Positions 20,061-29,060 of a stretch of DNA of 64,000 bases are shown piece after piece. Position 1 is the stretch's first letter, and each line of letters starts with the position of its first letter. The position numbers and the translations under genes are program-made. This DNA comes from Bradyrhizobium nanningense (GTDB lineage: Bacteria > Pseudomonadota > Alphaproteobacteria > Rhizobiales > Xanthobacteraceae). Location of the stretch: the NCBI RefSeq assembly GCF_004114535.1, contig NZ_LBJC01000020.1:186001-250000 (forward strand). Reading direction: 5' to 3'. Below the pieces are notes generated by a model, which ran no database searches, had not been told where the DNA came from, and worked only from the letters and a program-made list of their open reading frames with translations.

Positions 20061-20848
20061 TGTCGCGCCCGACGCTCTTCGCGCTGCAAGTGCTGGTCGC
20101 GGTCGTCTGCATCGTGCTGTGGCAGGTACTGTCGACCGTGCCGGTGTTCGGCAAGATCCTGCTGCCGCCGTTCTTCTTCTCCAACCCGTTCGACGTGTTC
20201 AGCCAGATCGTGAAATGGTTCGCCTCCGGCGTGATCTGGAAGCATCTTGGCATCACCTTGGCGGAATCGATCCTGGCTTTCGTGATCGGATCGCTCGGCG
20301 GCGTGCTGGTCGGCTTCTGGTTCGCGCGCCAGCCGCTGGTCGCCGCGGTGTTCGACCCTTACGTGAAGATGGTCAACGCATTGCCCCGCGTGGTGCTGGC
20401 GCCGATCTTCGCGCTGTGGCTCGGCCTCGGCATCTGGTCCAAGGTCGCGCTCGGCGTGACGCTGGTGTTCTTCATCGTCTTCTTCAACGTCTATCAGGGC
20501 GTCAAGGAGGTCAGCCGCACCGTGCTCGACAATGGCCGCATGCTCGGTATGAGCGAGCGGCAGCTGATGCAGCACGTCTATTGGCCCTCCGCGCTGTCCT
20601 GGATGTTCTCCTCGCTGCACACCTCGGTCGGCTTCGCCGTGGTCGGCGCGGTGGTCGGCGAATATCTGGGATCTGCGGCGGGCCTTGGTTATCTTATCCA
20701 GCAGGCCGAGGGCGTGTTCGACGTCGCCGGCGTGTTCGCCGGCATGTTCGTGCTGTCGGCCTTCGTGATCCTGATCGATTTCGGCGTGACGCTGGTGGAG
20801 CGGCGCCTCCTGGTGTGGCGGCCGACCGCATCGGATGGGCGGGGCTAG
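20060..20848 (+). CDS. ABC transporter permease (SsuC/TauC type)
   Basis: A 262-residue permease with six hydrophobic helices. The coupling (EAA-like) segment is SRTVLDNGRMLGMSERQLMQHVYWPSALSWMFSSLHTSVGFAVVGAVVGEYLGSAAGLGYLIQQA, characteristic of the nitrate/sulfonate/bicarbonate family. ATP is supplied by the gene it overlaps. Its probable binding protein is at 21594-22619, separated by a repeat and an oppositely oriented cupin gene. Confidence 0.9.
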   Translation: MSRPTLFALQVLVAVVCIVLWQVLSTVPVFGKILLPPFFFSNPFDVFSQIVKWFASGVIWKHLGITLAESILAFVIGSLGGVLVGFWFARQPLVAAVFDPYVKMVNALPRVVLAPIFALWLGLGIWSKVALGVTLVFFIVFFNVYQGVKEVSRTVLDNGRMLGMSERQLMQHVYWPSALSWMFSSLHTSVGFAVVGAVVGEYLGSAAGLGYLIQQAEGVFDVAGVFAGMFVLSAFVILIDFGVTLVERRLLVWRPTASDGRG

Positions 20849-20869
20849 GAATCAAGCCTCATCGCAGGT

Positions 20870-20994
20870 GCGCTCCCTCCGCCGCTTGCGGGGGAGGGCG
20901 GGGGAGAGGGTCTCTCCCCAATGGGATAATCTCCAAGAGGACAGAACCCTCACCCGGCGCTTCGCGCCGACCTCTCCCGCAAGCGGGAGAGGTC
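20870..20994. repeat. Dispersed repeat, CTCTCCCGCAAGCGGGAGAG family (copy 1)
   Basis: The right part contains CCTCTCCCGCAAGCGGGAGAGG, a near-perfect hairpin. The left part contains GCTCCCTCCGCCGCTTGCGGGGGAGGGCGGG. ACCCTCACCCGGCGCTTCGCGCCGACC lies between. Related copies are at 33418-33582, 49070-49212 and 58996-59143. Confidence 0.85.
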
Positions 20995-21005
20995 GAAGCA
21001 ACAGT

Positions 21006-21455
21006 TTAATCCAGCAGCTTGACGTCGTCAGGCGCCTGCGGCGGCGTCTTGATCGCGATCGCCTTGACTTGGCCGGTGATCGGCTTGGTGCCGCCATGCG
21101 GCGTGCCCTTCGGGATGATGACGAGGTCGCCCGGCTTGACCGTCACTTCCTTGTCGCCGAGCCAGATCGTCCCGGTCCCGTCAAGGATGTACTGGATCTC
21201 GTTGGTGTTGGGATGCAGGTGCTTCGGCACGTTGCCGACCTGGATCGACACGGTGGCGCCGTCGGCGGTCATGAACGTCTTGGAGCGGTAACCGACCTTG
21301 TTGGCGGGGCCCAGAGCGTCGCCTTCCATCTCGCCGGTATGGATGATCTGCGCGTTGATGTTCTCGGCGGCAAGCGCCGGCCCGAGCAGGTAGGTTGCGC
21401 CGCATCCGGCGACGAAGGCGGCCGTAATCGACAGTCCGGCTGTAATGCGATTCAT
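21006..21455 (-). CDS. Secreted cupin-domain protein
   Basis: A 149-residue protein with an N-terminal hydrophobic signal (SITAAFVAGCGATYLLGPALAAE) and a single cupin domain. Metal-site residues are visible in PKHLHPNTNEIQYILDGTG (two His and a Glu) and in the second motif PGDLVIIPKGTPHGGT (His). The Cys in VAGCGATY could be a lipidation site, but the lipobox is not ideal. It lies between the permease and binding protein of an ABC importer, on the opposite strand. The function is unknown; a small periplasmic metal-dependent enzyme or binding protein is plausible. Confidence 0.82.
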   Translation of the reverse strand: MNRITAGLSITAAFVAGCGATYLLGPALAAENINAQIIHTGEMEGDALGPANKVGYRSKTFMTADGATVSIQVGNVPKHLHPNTNEIQYILDGTGTIWLGDKEVTVKPGDLVIIPKGTPHGGTKPITGQVKAIAIKTPPQAPDDVKLLD

Positions 21456-21593
21456 GGATGATCCTGCCCATCGAGAATTATTCTTGTTTGGACATGCTAT
21501 TGCGCCGAATGGCCGATGGCCAGTGCCTCCGGCCACGCTTCTCAAGCCAGCCGGGCTGCTCTATGGTGCCGCCCGGCCGAACGGAGGAAACCA

Positions 21594-22619
21594 ATGAAGA
21601 ACACGATTGCCAGGCTTGCCGGCGCGCTGCTCGCGCTGACGCTCACCACTGGATTTGCCGCGGCGCAAAGCAAGGTCACCATCGCGGTCGGCGGCGGCTC
21701 CTGCCTGTGCTATCTGCCGACGGTGCTGGCCAAGCAGCTCGGCGAATACGACAAGGCCGGCCTCAATGTCGAGCTCGTGGACCTCAAGGGCGGCTCCGAC
21801 GCGCTCAAGGCCGTGCTCGGCGGCAGCGCCGACGTGGTCTCCGGCTATTTCGACCATTGCGTCAACCTGGCCGCCAAGAAGCAGGAGCTTCAAGCCTTCG
21901 TGGTCTATGACCGCTATCCCGGCCTCGTGCTCGTGGTCGCGCCCTCGCGGACCAACGACATCAAATCGGTCAAGGATCTTGCCGGCAAGAAGGTCGGCGT
22001 CAGCGCGCCCGGCTCCTCCACCGACTTCTTCCTGAAGTACATGCTCAAGAAGAACGGCGTCGATCCCACCAGCGCCGCCGTGATCGGCGTCGGTCTCGGT
22101 GCCACCGCCGTCGCCGCGATGGAGCAGGGCCAGATCGATGCCGCCGTGATGCTCGATCCCTCGGTCACCGTGCTGCAGGGCAACCACGGGGATCTGCGCA
22201 TCCTCTCCGACACCCGCACGCAGAAGGATACGCTCGAGACCTTCGGCGGCGAATATCCCGGCGGCGCGCTGTATTCGACGGCGGCCTGGGTCAACGGCCA
22301 CGAAAAGGAGACGCAGGCGCTCACCAACGCGATCCTCGCCACGCTGGCCTGGATCCATTCGCACAGCCCCGAGGAGATCATGGCGAAGATGCCGGAGGAG
22401 ACGGTCGGCAAGAACAAGGACCTCTATCTCGCCGCGCTGAAGAACACGATCCCGATGTACTCGGAGACCGGCAAGATGGACCCGAAGGGCGCGGACGCCG
22501 TGCTCGCGGTGTTCAGCGTCGGCTCGCCCGAGGTGGCCAATGCCAAGATCGACGTCAGCAAGACCTTCACCAACAAGTTCGTCGAGCAAGCCAAGAAGAC
22601 CACGGGGAACGTCAAATAG
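21594..22619 (+). CDS. ABC transporter substrate-binding protein (NMT1/THI5-like, SsuA family)
   Basis: A 341-residue periplasmic protein. The signal peptide MKNTIARLAGALLALTLTTGFAAAQ is followed by VTIAVGGGSCLCYLPTVLAKQLGEYDKAGLNVELVDLKGGSDALKAVLGGSADVVSGYFDH, typical of NrtA/SsuA/ThiY-like proteins. KDLAGKKVGVSAPGSSTDFFLKYMLKKNGVD supports this. The ATG at 21594 has GGAGGAAACC upstream. It probably serves the ATPase/permease pair at 19242-20848. The substrate (sulfonate, thiamine precursor or other) is not determined by sequence. Confidence 0.88.
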   Translation: MKNTIARLAGALLALTLTTGFAAAQSKVTIAVGGGSCLCYLPTVLAKQLGEYDKAGLNVELVDLKGGSDALKAVLGGSADVVSGYFDHCVNLAAKKQELQAFVVYDRYPGLVLVVAPSRTNDIKSVKDLAGKKVGVSAPGSSTDFFLKYMLKKNGVDPTSAAVIGVGLGATAVAAMEQGQIDAAVMLDPSVTVLQGNHGDLRILSDTRTQKDTLETFGGEYPGGALYSTAAWVNGHEKETQALTNAILATLAWIHSHSPEEIMAKMPEETVGKNKDLYLAALKNTIPMYSETGKMDPKGADAVLAVFSVGSPEVANAKIDVSKTFTNKFVEQAKKTTGNVK

Positions 22620-22648
22620 TTGACGCGAAGGCGCGATAATCGTCCCTC

Positions 22649-23353
22649 ATGACGTCACCAATCATTCATCGCGTCACGACGCTCGATCTTGCCGTGCGGC
22701 CGATCGTCTGGCCGTTCGCCGAGGAGCGTCGCGCCGAGATCGCGGCGCATTTCGCCGAGAAGCAGCGCGAGCGACCGAAGATCTGGAACGGCCGCGTCCT
22801 GCTCGGGCGGGACGCGGTGTTTGCGGACGGCCATCTCTCCGCGACCTATTTCGAGACCGATTTTGCCAGCTTTCTCGCCTGGCGAGACTGGAGCTTTCCC
22901 GACAAGGCGGTGTTCAACGGGTTTGGCATGGGCGCGCTGCGCACTTCCGACGGCGCCTTTATCATGGGCGAGATGGCGCAGCACACCGCCAATGCCGGCC
23001 GCATCTATTTCCCCTCGGGCACGCCCGACCTCGACGACGTTGCGGAGGGTGCGCTCGACATTCCCGGCAGTGTTATCCGAGAGCTTGGGGAAGAGACCGG
23101 GCTGACCACAGCCGACTATTGGGCTGAGCCGGAGTGGCACTGCGTCGTCAGCGGCCCTGCGATTGCGATGATGCAGGTGCTCAACCTGAATATGTCCGGC
23201 GAAGAGGCTCGCGCCCGGATCGAAGCCAACCTCGCCCGCGAGGACGAGCCCGAATTGTCAGCCATCCATCTTGTGCGCGGGGTGAGCGATCTCAGGCCGA
23301 CCATGCCGCGATTTGTCACGGCCTTTGTCGAGCAGCAGTTCGCTTCGCGCTGA
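22649..23353 (+). CDS. NUDIX-like hydrolase
   Basis: A 234-residue protein. The NUDIX box is recognisable in GTPDLDDVAEGALDIPGSVIRELGEETGLTTADYW: the REUxEExGU core is intact (RELGEETGL), and the upstream Gly and Glu are present with slightly unusual spacing. The long N-terminal part (about 130 residues) is not typical of short NUDIX enzymes and recalls a group of uncharacterised proteobacterial homologues. It starts 29 bases after the binding-protein gene. The substrate is unknown. Confidence 0.75.
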   Translation: MTSPIIHRVTTLDLAVRPIVWPFAEERRAEIAAHFAEKQRERPKIWNGRVLLGRDAVFADGHLSATYFETDFASFLAWRDWSFPDKAVFNGFGMGALRTSDGAFIMGEMAQHTANAGRIYFPSGTPDLDDVAEGALDIPGSVIRELGEETGLTTADYWAEPEWHCVVSGPAIAMMQVLNLNMSGEEARARIEANLAREDEPELSAIHLVRGVSDLRPTMPRFVTAFVEQQFASR

Positions 23354-23446
23354 TGCGCAAGGCTTGACATCCCTGCGCTCAGCCCATGTGATGGGGGCAA
23401 GCAAGATCAAGACGAATGCAATGCACAATCGTCCAGGGAGGGTTTG

Positions 23447-24757
23447 ATGCGCCTGCGCATGGCTGCCCGTTTGCTACGTGGGCTGTTGGTCGCGATATCT
23501 GCGACGGGCTTGGCAATGTCCGCCCAGGCTCAGGACAAGAAGATCAAGATCGGCGTCGTCTTCGATTTGACCGGGCCTCTGGCCGGCGGCGGCTCCGAAC
23601 TCAACTATGTCGGCACAAAGATCATCCTCGACCATTTCGCCAAGACCGGCGTCGAGGGCTACAAGATCGAGGCGGTCTATGCCGACGCGCAGAGCAAGCC
23701 CGACGTCGCCATCAACGAATCCGTTCGCCTGCTCGAGCAGGAGAAGGTCGACATGGTGCTCGGCTTCTTCTCCTCGGCGCAATGCGTGCCGGTGGCCGCC
23801 CGCGTCGAGCAGCTCAAGAAGTTCATGTGGATGACGACCTGCATCTCGTCGGCCGTGTTCAACGAGAAGGGCTACAAATACGTGTTCCGCCCGCAGGCGA
23901 GCGGCGACCAGTTCGGCATGATGACGATGGATTTCATCGCGCAGAACGCCAAGGAGAAGTTCGGCAAGGAGGCGAAGGACCTCCGCGTCGCCATCATCCA
24001 CGAGGACGGCGCTTACGGCGTCGACGTCTCCAAGGGCAACGAGCTCGGTGCGAAGAAGGCCGGCTTCAACGTCGTGCTCAAGGAGGGCTATTCGGCGACC
24101 GCCCCCGATCTGTCCGCGCTGGTGACCAAGCTCAAGCGCGCCAAGCCCGACGTGATCTTCCACACCGGCTACAATCCGGACATCACGTTGCTGCTGCGCC
24201 AGGCTCGCGAGCAGGGCCTGAAGTTCGGCGCGCTGATGGGGCATGGCGCGGGCTATGGCGTCTATGAGAAGCTGAAGGAAGGTATGGGAGCCGACGCCAC
24301 CTATATCTTCAACACCGACCCGATCTCGATCTGGCTGGCCAATCAGAAGACCATGGATCCGAAGCTACCGCCCGTCATCAAGATGGTCGGCGAGGAGTTC
24401 GACAAGATCCGGCCCGGCGTTGCGATCCGCTCTGCCCATGTCGGCATCGGCGCGTCCAACACTTACGTCTTCATGGCGGATGTGCTGCCGCGGGCGATCA
24501 AGAAGTACGGCGGCGTCGATCCCGACGCGCTGCGCAAGGCGGCACTCGATACCGACATCCCCGAGGGCGGCACCATGCTCGGCTTCGGCGTGAAGTTCTA
24601 CGGCGAGGGCACGCCCATGGCCGGGCAGAACGAACGCTCGTTCCCCGTCGTGATCCAGTATCTCGAAGACAAGTCCCACGTGGTGTGGCCGAAGAGCCAG
24701 GCGCAGCGCGAGGCCGTGCTGCCGCTGCCGAAGGGCACCACCTACAGCAACCAGTAG
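23447..24757 (+). CDS. Branched-chain amino acid-type ABC transporter substrate-binding protein
   Basis: A 436-residue LivK/AmiC-type periplasmic protein. The signal peptide (MAARLLRGLLVAISATGLAMSAQAQ) precedes KKIKIGVVFDLTGPLAGGGSELNYVGTKIILDHFAKTGVEGYKIEAVYADAQSKPDVAINESVRLLEQEKVDMVLG, a Peripla_BP_6 pattern. The ATG at 23447 follows GGGAGGG. TTGACA at 23364-23369 is a likely -35 with a weak -10. It opens a five-gene operon with two ATPases and two permeases. A paralogue of high similarity (shared YSA-APDLS-LVTK and GYNPDITL-LRQARE segments) is encoded alone at 49237-50547. The ligand could be an amino acid, amide, urea or aromatic acid. Confidence 0.9.
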   Translation: MRLRMAARLLRGLLVAISATGLAMSAQAQDKKIKIGVVFDLTGPLAGGGSELNYVGTKIILDHFAKTGVEGYKIEAVYADAQSKPDVAINESVRLLEQEKVDMVLGFFSSAQCVPVAARVEQLKKFMWMTTCISSAVFNEKGYKYVFRPQASGDQFGMMTMDFIAQNAKEKFGKEAKDLRVAIIHEDGAYGVDVSKGNELGAKKAGFNVVLKEGYSATAPDLSALVTKLKRAKPDVIFHTGYNPDITLLLRQAREQGLKFGALMGHGAGYGVYEKLKEGMGADATYIFNTDPISIWLANQKTMDPKLPPVIKMVGEEFDKIRPGVAIRSAHVGIGASNTYVFMADVLPRAIKKYGGVDPDALRKAALDTDIPEGGTMLGFGVKFYGEGTPMAGQNERSFPVVIQYLEDKSHVVWPKSQAQREAVLPLPKGTTYSNQ

Positions 24758-24772
24758 CAGCGGAGGGCCTTG

Positions 24773-25543
24773 GTGCTGGAAGTCAGCGGGCTGGTGAAGC
24801 GGTTCGGCGGCTTCACCGCGGTGAACAACGTGTCGTTCAAAGTCGATCAGGGCGAGATTCTCGGCCTGATCGGCCCCAACGGCTCGGGCAAGAGCACGAT
24901 CTTCAACATGCTCTCCGGCACTCTGGCGCCGACATCCGGCTCCATCCTGTTCGGAGGCACCGAGATCGCGGGCCTTGCGCCGCACCGGATCATCAACAGC
25001 GGCATCGGACGTACCTTCCAGATTCCGCGCCCCTTTCGCCGTTTGACCATCTTCGAGAACGTCGCACTCGCCGGTTTCTACGGCCAGGGACGCCACAGCC
25101 GCGCCAAAGCCGGGGAGGCGGCCGAGCGCTCGCTGGCGATGGTCGGCCTGCCGACCGATCGCCATGCCAGCGTCGATGGTCTCGGCGCGGCCGGTCTGAA
25201 GAAGCTCGAGCTCGCCAAGGCGCTCGCGACTGGGCCAAAGCTGCTGCTCGCCGACGAGAGCCTCGGCGGTCTCGACGAGGCCGAGATGGACCAGGCCGCC
25301 GACATGCTGCGCAACATCCGCGACGAGCTCGGTATCACCATCATCTGGGTCGAGCACATCATGGGCGTGTTGATGCGCGTCGTCGATCGCGTCATGGTGC
25401 TCGATCACGGCGAGAAGATCTCGGAAGGCTTGCCAAGCACCGTGGCGGGCGACCCGCGGGTGATCGAGGTCTATCTCGGCACCGATGCCGAGACCACGCA
25501 GGCCGCGGCCGCCGAAGCGCGCCGCCGCGCGGGAGGCGCCTGA
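24773..25543 (+). CDS. Branched-chain-type ABC transporter ATP-binding protein (LivG-like)
   Basis: A 256-residue ATPase with VSGLVKRFGGFTAVNNVSFKVDQGEILGLIGPNGSGKST (Walker A), GIGRTFQIPRPFRRLTIFENV, and Walker B LLLADESLGGLDEAEMDQA. The normally conserved LSGGQ signature is replaced by GLGAAGLKKLELAKAL, a variant seen in part of the LivG family. The start is placed at GTG 24773 because GGAGGG lies five bases upstream; a TTG at 24770 is the alternative. It overlaps the next ATPase gene by one base. Confidence 0.88.
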   Translation: MLEVSGLVKRFGGFTAVNNVSFKVDQGEILGLIGPNGSGKSTIFNMLSGTLAPTSGSILFGGTEIAGLAPHRIINSGIGRTFQIPRPFRRLTIFENVALAGFYGQGRHSRAKAGEAAERSLAMVGLPTDRHASVDGLGAAGLKKLELAKALATGPKLLLADESLGGLDEAEMDQAADMLRNIRDELGITIIWVEHIMGVLMRVVDRVMVLDHGEKISEGLPSTVAGDPRVIEVYLGTDAETTQAAAAEARRRAGGA

Positions 25544-26247
25544 TGCTCGAGCTCCGCGCCGTCAATGCCGGCTATGGCACCTTCCAGGCGCTATTCGACG
25601 TTGACCTCGACGTCAAGGCTGGCGAAGCCGTCGGCGTGATCGGCCCCAATGGTGCCGGCAAGACCACCTTGATGCGCGTCATCTCCGGCCTGATCCGGCC
25701 CTCGCGCGGCTCGATCAAGATGGAAGGCGTCGACGTCGTCGCAACGCCGCCGCACAAGATCGTCAGCCTCGGCATTGCGCATGTGCCGGAAAACCGGCGG
25801 CTGTTCCCCCAGCTCTCGGTCGACGACAATCTCAAGATGGGTGCCTTCATGAAGGAGGCGCGCGACCATTATGCCGAGCGGCTCGAGGTCGTGTTCGACC
25901 TGTTTCCACGCCTGAAGGAACGGCGGCACCAGATGGCCGGCACCATGTCCGGCGGCGAGCAGCAGATGTGTGCGATCGGCCGCGCGCTGATGTCCAATCC
26001 GAAGCTGCTGCTGCTCGACGAGCCATCGGCGGGCCTTGCCCCGGTCGTGGTGCAGCAGGTGTTCGAGCTGGTGAAGCGGATCCGCGCCAGCGGGCTGACC
26101 GTGCTGATCGTCGAGCAGAACGTGCAGCAGGTGCTGAAAGTGGTCGACCGCGCCTATCTGATCGAGGCGGGCACGATCAGGGCGTCCGGCACCTCGGCCG
26201 AGATGCTGGCGAGCGACACCGTCAAGGAAGCGTATCTCGGGGTGTGA
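25543..26247 (+). CDS. Branched-chain-type ABC transporter ATP-binding protein (LivF-like)
   Basis: A 234-residue ATPase, the usual LivF length. Visible are GVIGPNGAGKTTLMRVISGL (Walker A), IAHVPENRRLFPQLSVDDNLKMGAF, the signature MSGGEQQMCAIGRAL, Walker [21 protein letters not shown] and IVEQNVQQVLKVVDRAYL. It overlaps both neighbours by one base (TGATG on each side), so the operon is tightly coupled in translation. Confidence 0.92.
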   Translation: MLELRAVNAGYGTFQALFDVDLDVKAGEAVGVIGPNGAGKTTLMRVISGLIRPSRGSIKMEGVDVVATPPHKIVSLGIAHVPENRRLFPQLSVDDNLKMGAFMKEARDHYAERLEVVFDLFPRLKERRHQMAGTMSGGEQQMCAIGRALMSNPKLLLLDEPSAGLAPVVVQQVFELVKRIRASGLTVLIVEQNVQQVLKVVDRAYLIEAGTIRASGTSAEMLASDTVKEAYLGV

Positions 26248-27134
26248 TGGGCATGCAGGCGTTCCTGGACATTTTCGACATCTACCTGCTGGAGGCCGTG
26301 ATCAACGGCATCCTGCTCGGCGGCGTACTGGCGCTGCTCGCGCTCGGGCTCAATCTGATCTTTGGCGTCATCGACGTGACCTGGATCTGCTACGCCGAGC
26401 TCGTCATGATCGGCATGTATGCCATGTACTTCATGGTGCAGGTTTACGGCATTAGCTATTTCATTGCCGCGCCTCTCACGGTTCTGCTGGTCGCGATGCT
26501 CGGCGCGGCGCTGCACTATCTTGTGATCGCGCCGCTCTTGACCGCGCCGCCGATCAACCAGCTGCTCGCGACCGGCGGGGTTCTGTTCGTGCTGCAGAGC
26601 TTCGCCACCGTCGCCTTCGGCATCGACTTCCGCAATCTCGGCATCCGCCTGCCGGTGCTCAGCTTCGGCGATATGAATTTCAGCTACGCGCGGCTGCTGT
26701 CGTTCCTGGCGGCGCTGGTCGGCATGGTCGCGGTCTATCTGTTCATGACGCGCACCTTCACCGGCACCGCGATCCGCGCCATCTCGCAGGACCGCCAGAT
26801 CATGGCGCTGATGGGCGTCGACACCAGGCGGATCTATCTCATCACCTCTGCAATCGGCGGCGGGTTGGCCGGGCTCGCCGCCTGCTTGCTGGTGCTGCAA
26901 TATGACGTGCACCCCTTCGTCGGTCTGTCGTTTGGGCCGATCACCTTCCTGATCTGCGTGCTCGGCGGGCTCGGGAATTTCATCGGCGGCTTCATCGCAG
27001 CCTTCGTGTTTGCCGAGATCATTTCGCTCGGCGGCCTGTTCTCTGATCTCGAATGGGGCTACGTGCTCGCCTTCGCCTTCTTCATCGTCATGATGTTCAT
27101 CCGGCCCGCGGGCCTCTTGGCGAGGCGCCGATGA
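26247..27134 (+). CDS. Branched-chain-type ABC transporter permease (LivH-like)
   Basis: A 295-residue inner-membrane protein with about eight helices. The N terminus (LLEAVINGILLGGVLALLALGLNLIFGVIDVTWICYAELVMIGMYAMYFMV) and the GTAIRAISQDRQIMALMGVDTRRIYLITSAIGGGLAGLAACLL coupling region are typical of LivH. It overlaps the LivF-like gene by one base and the LivM-like gene by four bases. Confidence 0.92.
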   Translation: MGMQAFLDIFDIYLLEAVINGILLGGVLALLALGLNLIFGVIDVTWICYAELVMIGMYAMYFMVQVYGISYFIAAPLTVLLVAMLGAALHYLVIAPLLTAPPINQLLATGGVLFVLQSFATVAFGIDFRNLGIRLPVLSFGDMNFSYARLLSFLAALVGMVAVYLFMTRTFTGTAIRAISQDRQIMALMGVDTRRIYLITSAIGGGLAGLAACLLVLQYDVHPFVGLSFGPITFLICVLGGLGNFIGGFIAAFVFAEIISLGGLFSDLEWGYVLAFAFFIVMMFIRPAGLLARRR

Positions 27135-28150
27135 CGGGGCAGGGGCGGCTGGCAGCGTGGGGGGTGGGGCTGGCGGCGCTGGTCGCGCTGCCCTTCGTCT
27201 ATCGCGATCCCTATCATCTGCACATCCTGGTGCTGATCCTGATCTGGTCGTTCGCCTACACCTCGTGGTCGATGATGGGGCGTTTCGGCCTGGTCTCGCT
27301 CGGCCATGGCGGCTTCATGGGGATCGGCGCCTACGTCACCGCGCTCTTGTGGAATCATCTGGGCCTGACGCCGTGGATCGGCATTCCCGTCAGCATGGTC
27401 GCGGCCGGCGCGCTGGCGCTGATCGTCGGCTATCCCTGCTTCCGCTTCCGCATCACCGGCCACTATTTCGTGCTCGTGACGCTGGCGCTGTCAGGCATCG
27501 TGCTTCAGGTCATCACGGCGACGCGCGACTATACCGGCGGCTCGCTGGGCTACACGCCGAACCGGGCATCTAGCAACAAGCTGCTTGCGCTGCAATTCGA
27601 CGACAAGACCATCTGGTACCTGATCGCGCTCGGGGTCTGGTTGTTCGGCATCGTGGTCTGGCACTGGGTCGACCGCAGCATGGCCCGCTATGCCCTGGAG
27701 GCGATCTCGGAGGACGAAGACGCGGCGGCGGCCGCCGGCGTCGACGTCACCGCGGAGAAGCTGAAGATCACGCTGCTCAGTGCCCTGATGACGGCGCTCG
27801 CGGGCGCGATCTACTGCCAGTACCAGATGTTCATCACCCCCGACACCGTCAGCGGCATCGCGGTGTCGCTGCAGATGGTATTCGCGGCCATCGTGGGCGG
27901 CCTGTTCGTCTCGCTCGGCCCGACCTTCGGCGCCATCATCACCATTCTGCTGGCCGAGACCCTGCGCATCGGCTTCGGCACCAAAGCGGTCGGCTGGGAC
28001 AATCTCGTCTACGGCGTGCTGCTCGTGCTCTTCATCATATTCCTTCCCAAGGGCATCCTTGGTAGCCTGCTCGATCGATTGAAGCCGCAACGCAAGGTGC
28101 CCCGCGCTCATGAGCAAGAAGCCGTCCAAATCGCTCGCCCAGGAGCTTGA
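27131..28150 (+). CDS. Branched-chain-type ABC transporter permease (LivM-like)
   Basis: A 339-residue permease with about ten hydrophobic segments. WSFAYTSWSMMGRFGLVSLGHGGFMGIGAYVTALL and the coupling region EAISEDEDAAAAAGVDVTAEKLKITLLSALMTALAGAIYCQYQMFI are family features. The ATG at 27131 overlaps the previous stop by four bases. The C-terminal tail (DRLKPQRKVPRAHEQEAVQIARPGA) is hydrophilic, and its coding sequence overlaps the first 41 bases of the PPK2 gene. Confidence 0.92.
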   Translation: MTGQGRLAAWGVGLAALVALPFVYRDPYHLHILVLILIWSFAYTSWSMMGRFGLVSLGHGGFMGIGAYVTALLWNHLGLTPWIGIPVSMVAAGALALIVGYPCFRFRITGHYFVLVTLALSGIVLQVITATRDYTGGSLGYTPNRASSNKLLALQFDDKTIWYLIALGVWLFGIVVWHWVDRSMARYALEAISEDEDAAAAAGVDVTAEKLKITLLSALMTALAGAIYCQYQMFITPDTVSGIAVSLQMVFAAIVGGLFVSLGPTFGAIITILLAETLRIGFGTKAVGWDNLVYGVLLVLFIIFLPKGILGSLLDRLKPQRKVPRAHEQEAVQIARPGA

Positions 28151-29060
28151 CCGCTACATCACGCCGTTCCGCTACGATGGCTCCGGCAAGTTTCACCTCA
28201 AGGACCACAAGACCAACGAGAAGGGCGATCTCGACAAGGAGAAGGCGCAGGAGCTTCTCGACGTCAACAAGAAGCGGCTGATCGAGTTTCAGGAGAAGCT
28301 CTACGCCCAGGACCGCTGGTCGCTTCTGATCGTATTCCAGGCCATGGATGCCGGCGGCAAGGATAGTGCGATCAAGGCGATCTTCGAGGGCATCAATCCG
28401 CAGGGCTGCGAGGTCCATGCCTTCAAGGCGCCGAGCAGCAAGGAGCTCGACCACGATTTCCTCTGGCGCCATGTGATCGCGCTGCCGGAACGCGGCCATA
28501 TCGGCATCTTCAACCGCTCCCATTACGAGGAATGCCTGGTGACGCGCGTGCACCCGGAGCTCCTCGCCAAGGAGAAGCTGCCGCAAAAGCTCCTCACCAA
28601 GAGCATCTGGAAGGAGCGGTTCGAGGACATCTCGGCCTTCGAGCGCTATCTCTGCCGCAACGGCACCGTGGTGCTGAAGTTCTTCCTCAACGTGTCCAAG
28701 GACGAGCAGCGCGAGCGCTTCCTCGACCGGCTGGAGGACCCGGCCAAGCAGTGGAAGTTCTCCATGGACGACATCAAGGAGCGCGCGCTGTGGCCGCGTT
28801 ACCAGGCGGTCTACCAGGACATCGTCCGCCACACGGCGACGTCTCACGCGCCGTGGTACGTCGTGCCCGCCGACCACAAATGGTTCGCCCGCGTCGTGAT
28901 CGGATCGGTGATCAATGCGGCGCTCGAAAAACTCGACCTGCGCTTTCCCCGTGCCGACAAGGCCTCGCTGCGGGAGTTCGACGAGGTGCGCAAGGCGCTG
29001 GAGCAGGAAGAAAAGAGGGGCCATACGAAGAAATCGCGAAAACAACCCCATGCACAGTAG
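28110..29060 (+). CDS. Polyphosphate kinase 2 family (polyphosphate:nucleotide phosphotransferase)
   Basis: A 316-residue cytoplasmic enzyme that uses polyphosphate to phosphorylate nucleotides. Walker A is MDAGGKDSAIKAIFEGINPQGCEVHAFKAPS, and the Walker B/lid region is GHIGIFNRSHYEECLVTRVHPE, followed by ERFLDRLEDPAKQWKFSMDDIKERALWPRYQAVYQD. The FNRSHYEE-type motif is that of the class III-like subgroup, which can phosphorylate AMP or ADP; the substrate preference is inference. Its ATG lies 41 bases inside the end of the livM-like gene, a larger overlap than the four-base couplings in the operon, suggesting translational linkage to transport. Confidence 0.9.
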   Translation: MSKKPSKSLAQELDRYITPFRYDGSGKFHLKDHKTNEKGDLDKEKAQELLDVNKKRLIEFQEKLYAQDRWSLLIVFQAMDAGGKDSAIKAIFEGINPQGCEVHAFKAPSSKELDHDFLWRHVIALPERGHIGIFNRSHYEECLVTRVHPELLAKEKLPQKLLTKSIWKERFEDISAFERYLCRNGTVVLKFFLNVSKDEQRERFLDRLEDPAKQWKFSMDDIKERALWPRYQAVYQDIVRHTATSHAPWYVVPADHKWFARVVIGSVINAALEKLDLRFPRADKASLREFDEVRKALEQEEKRGHTKKSRKQPHAQ

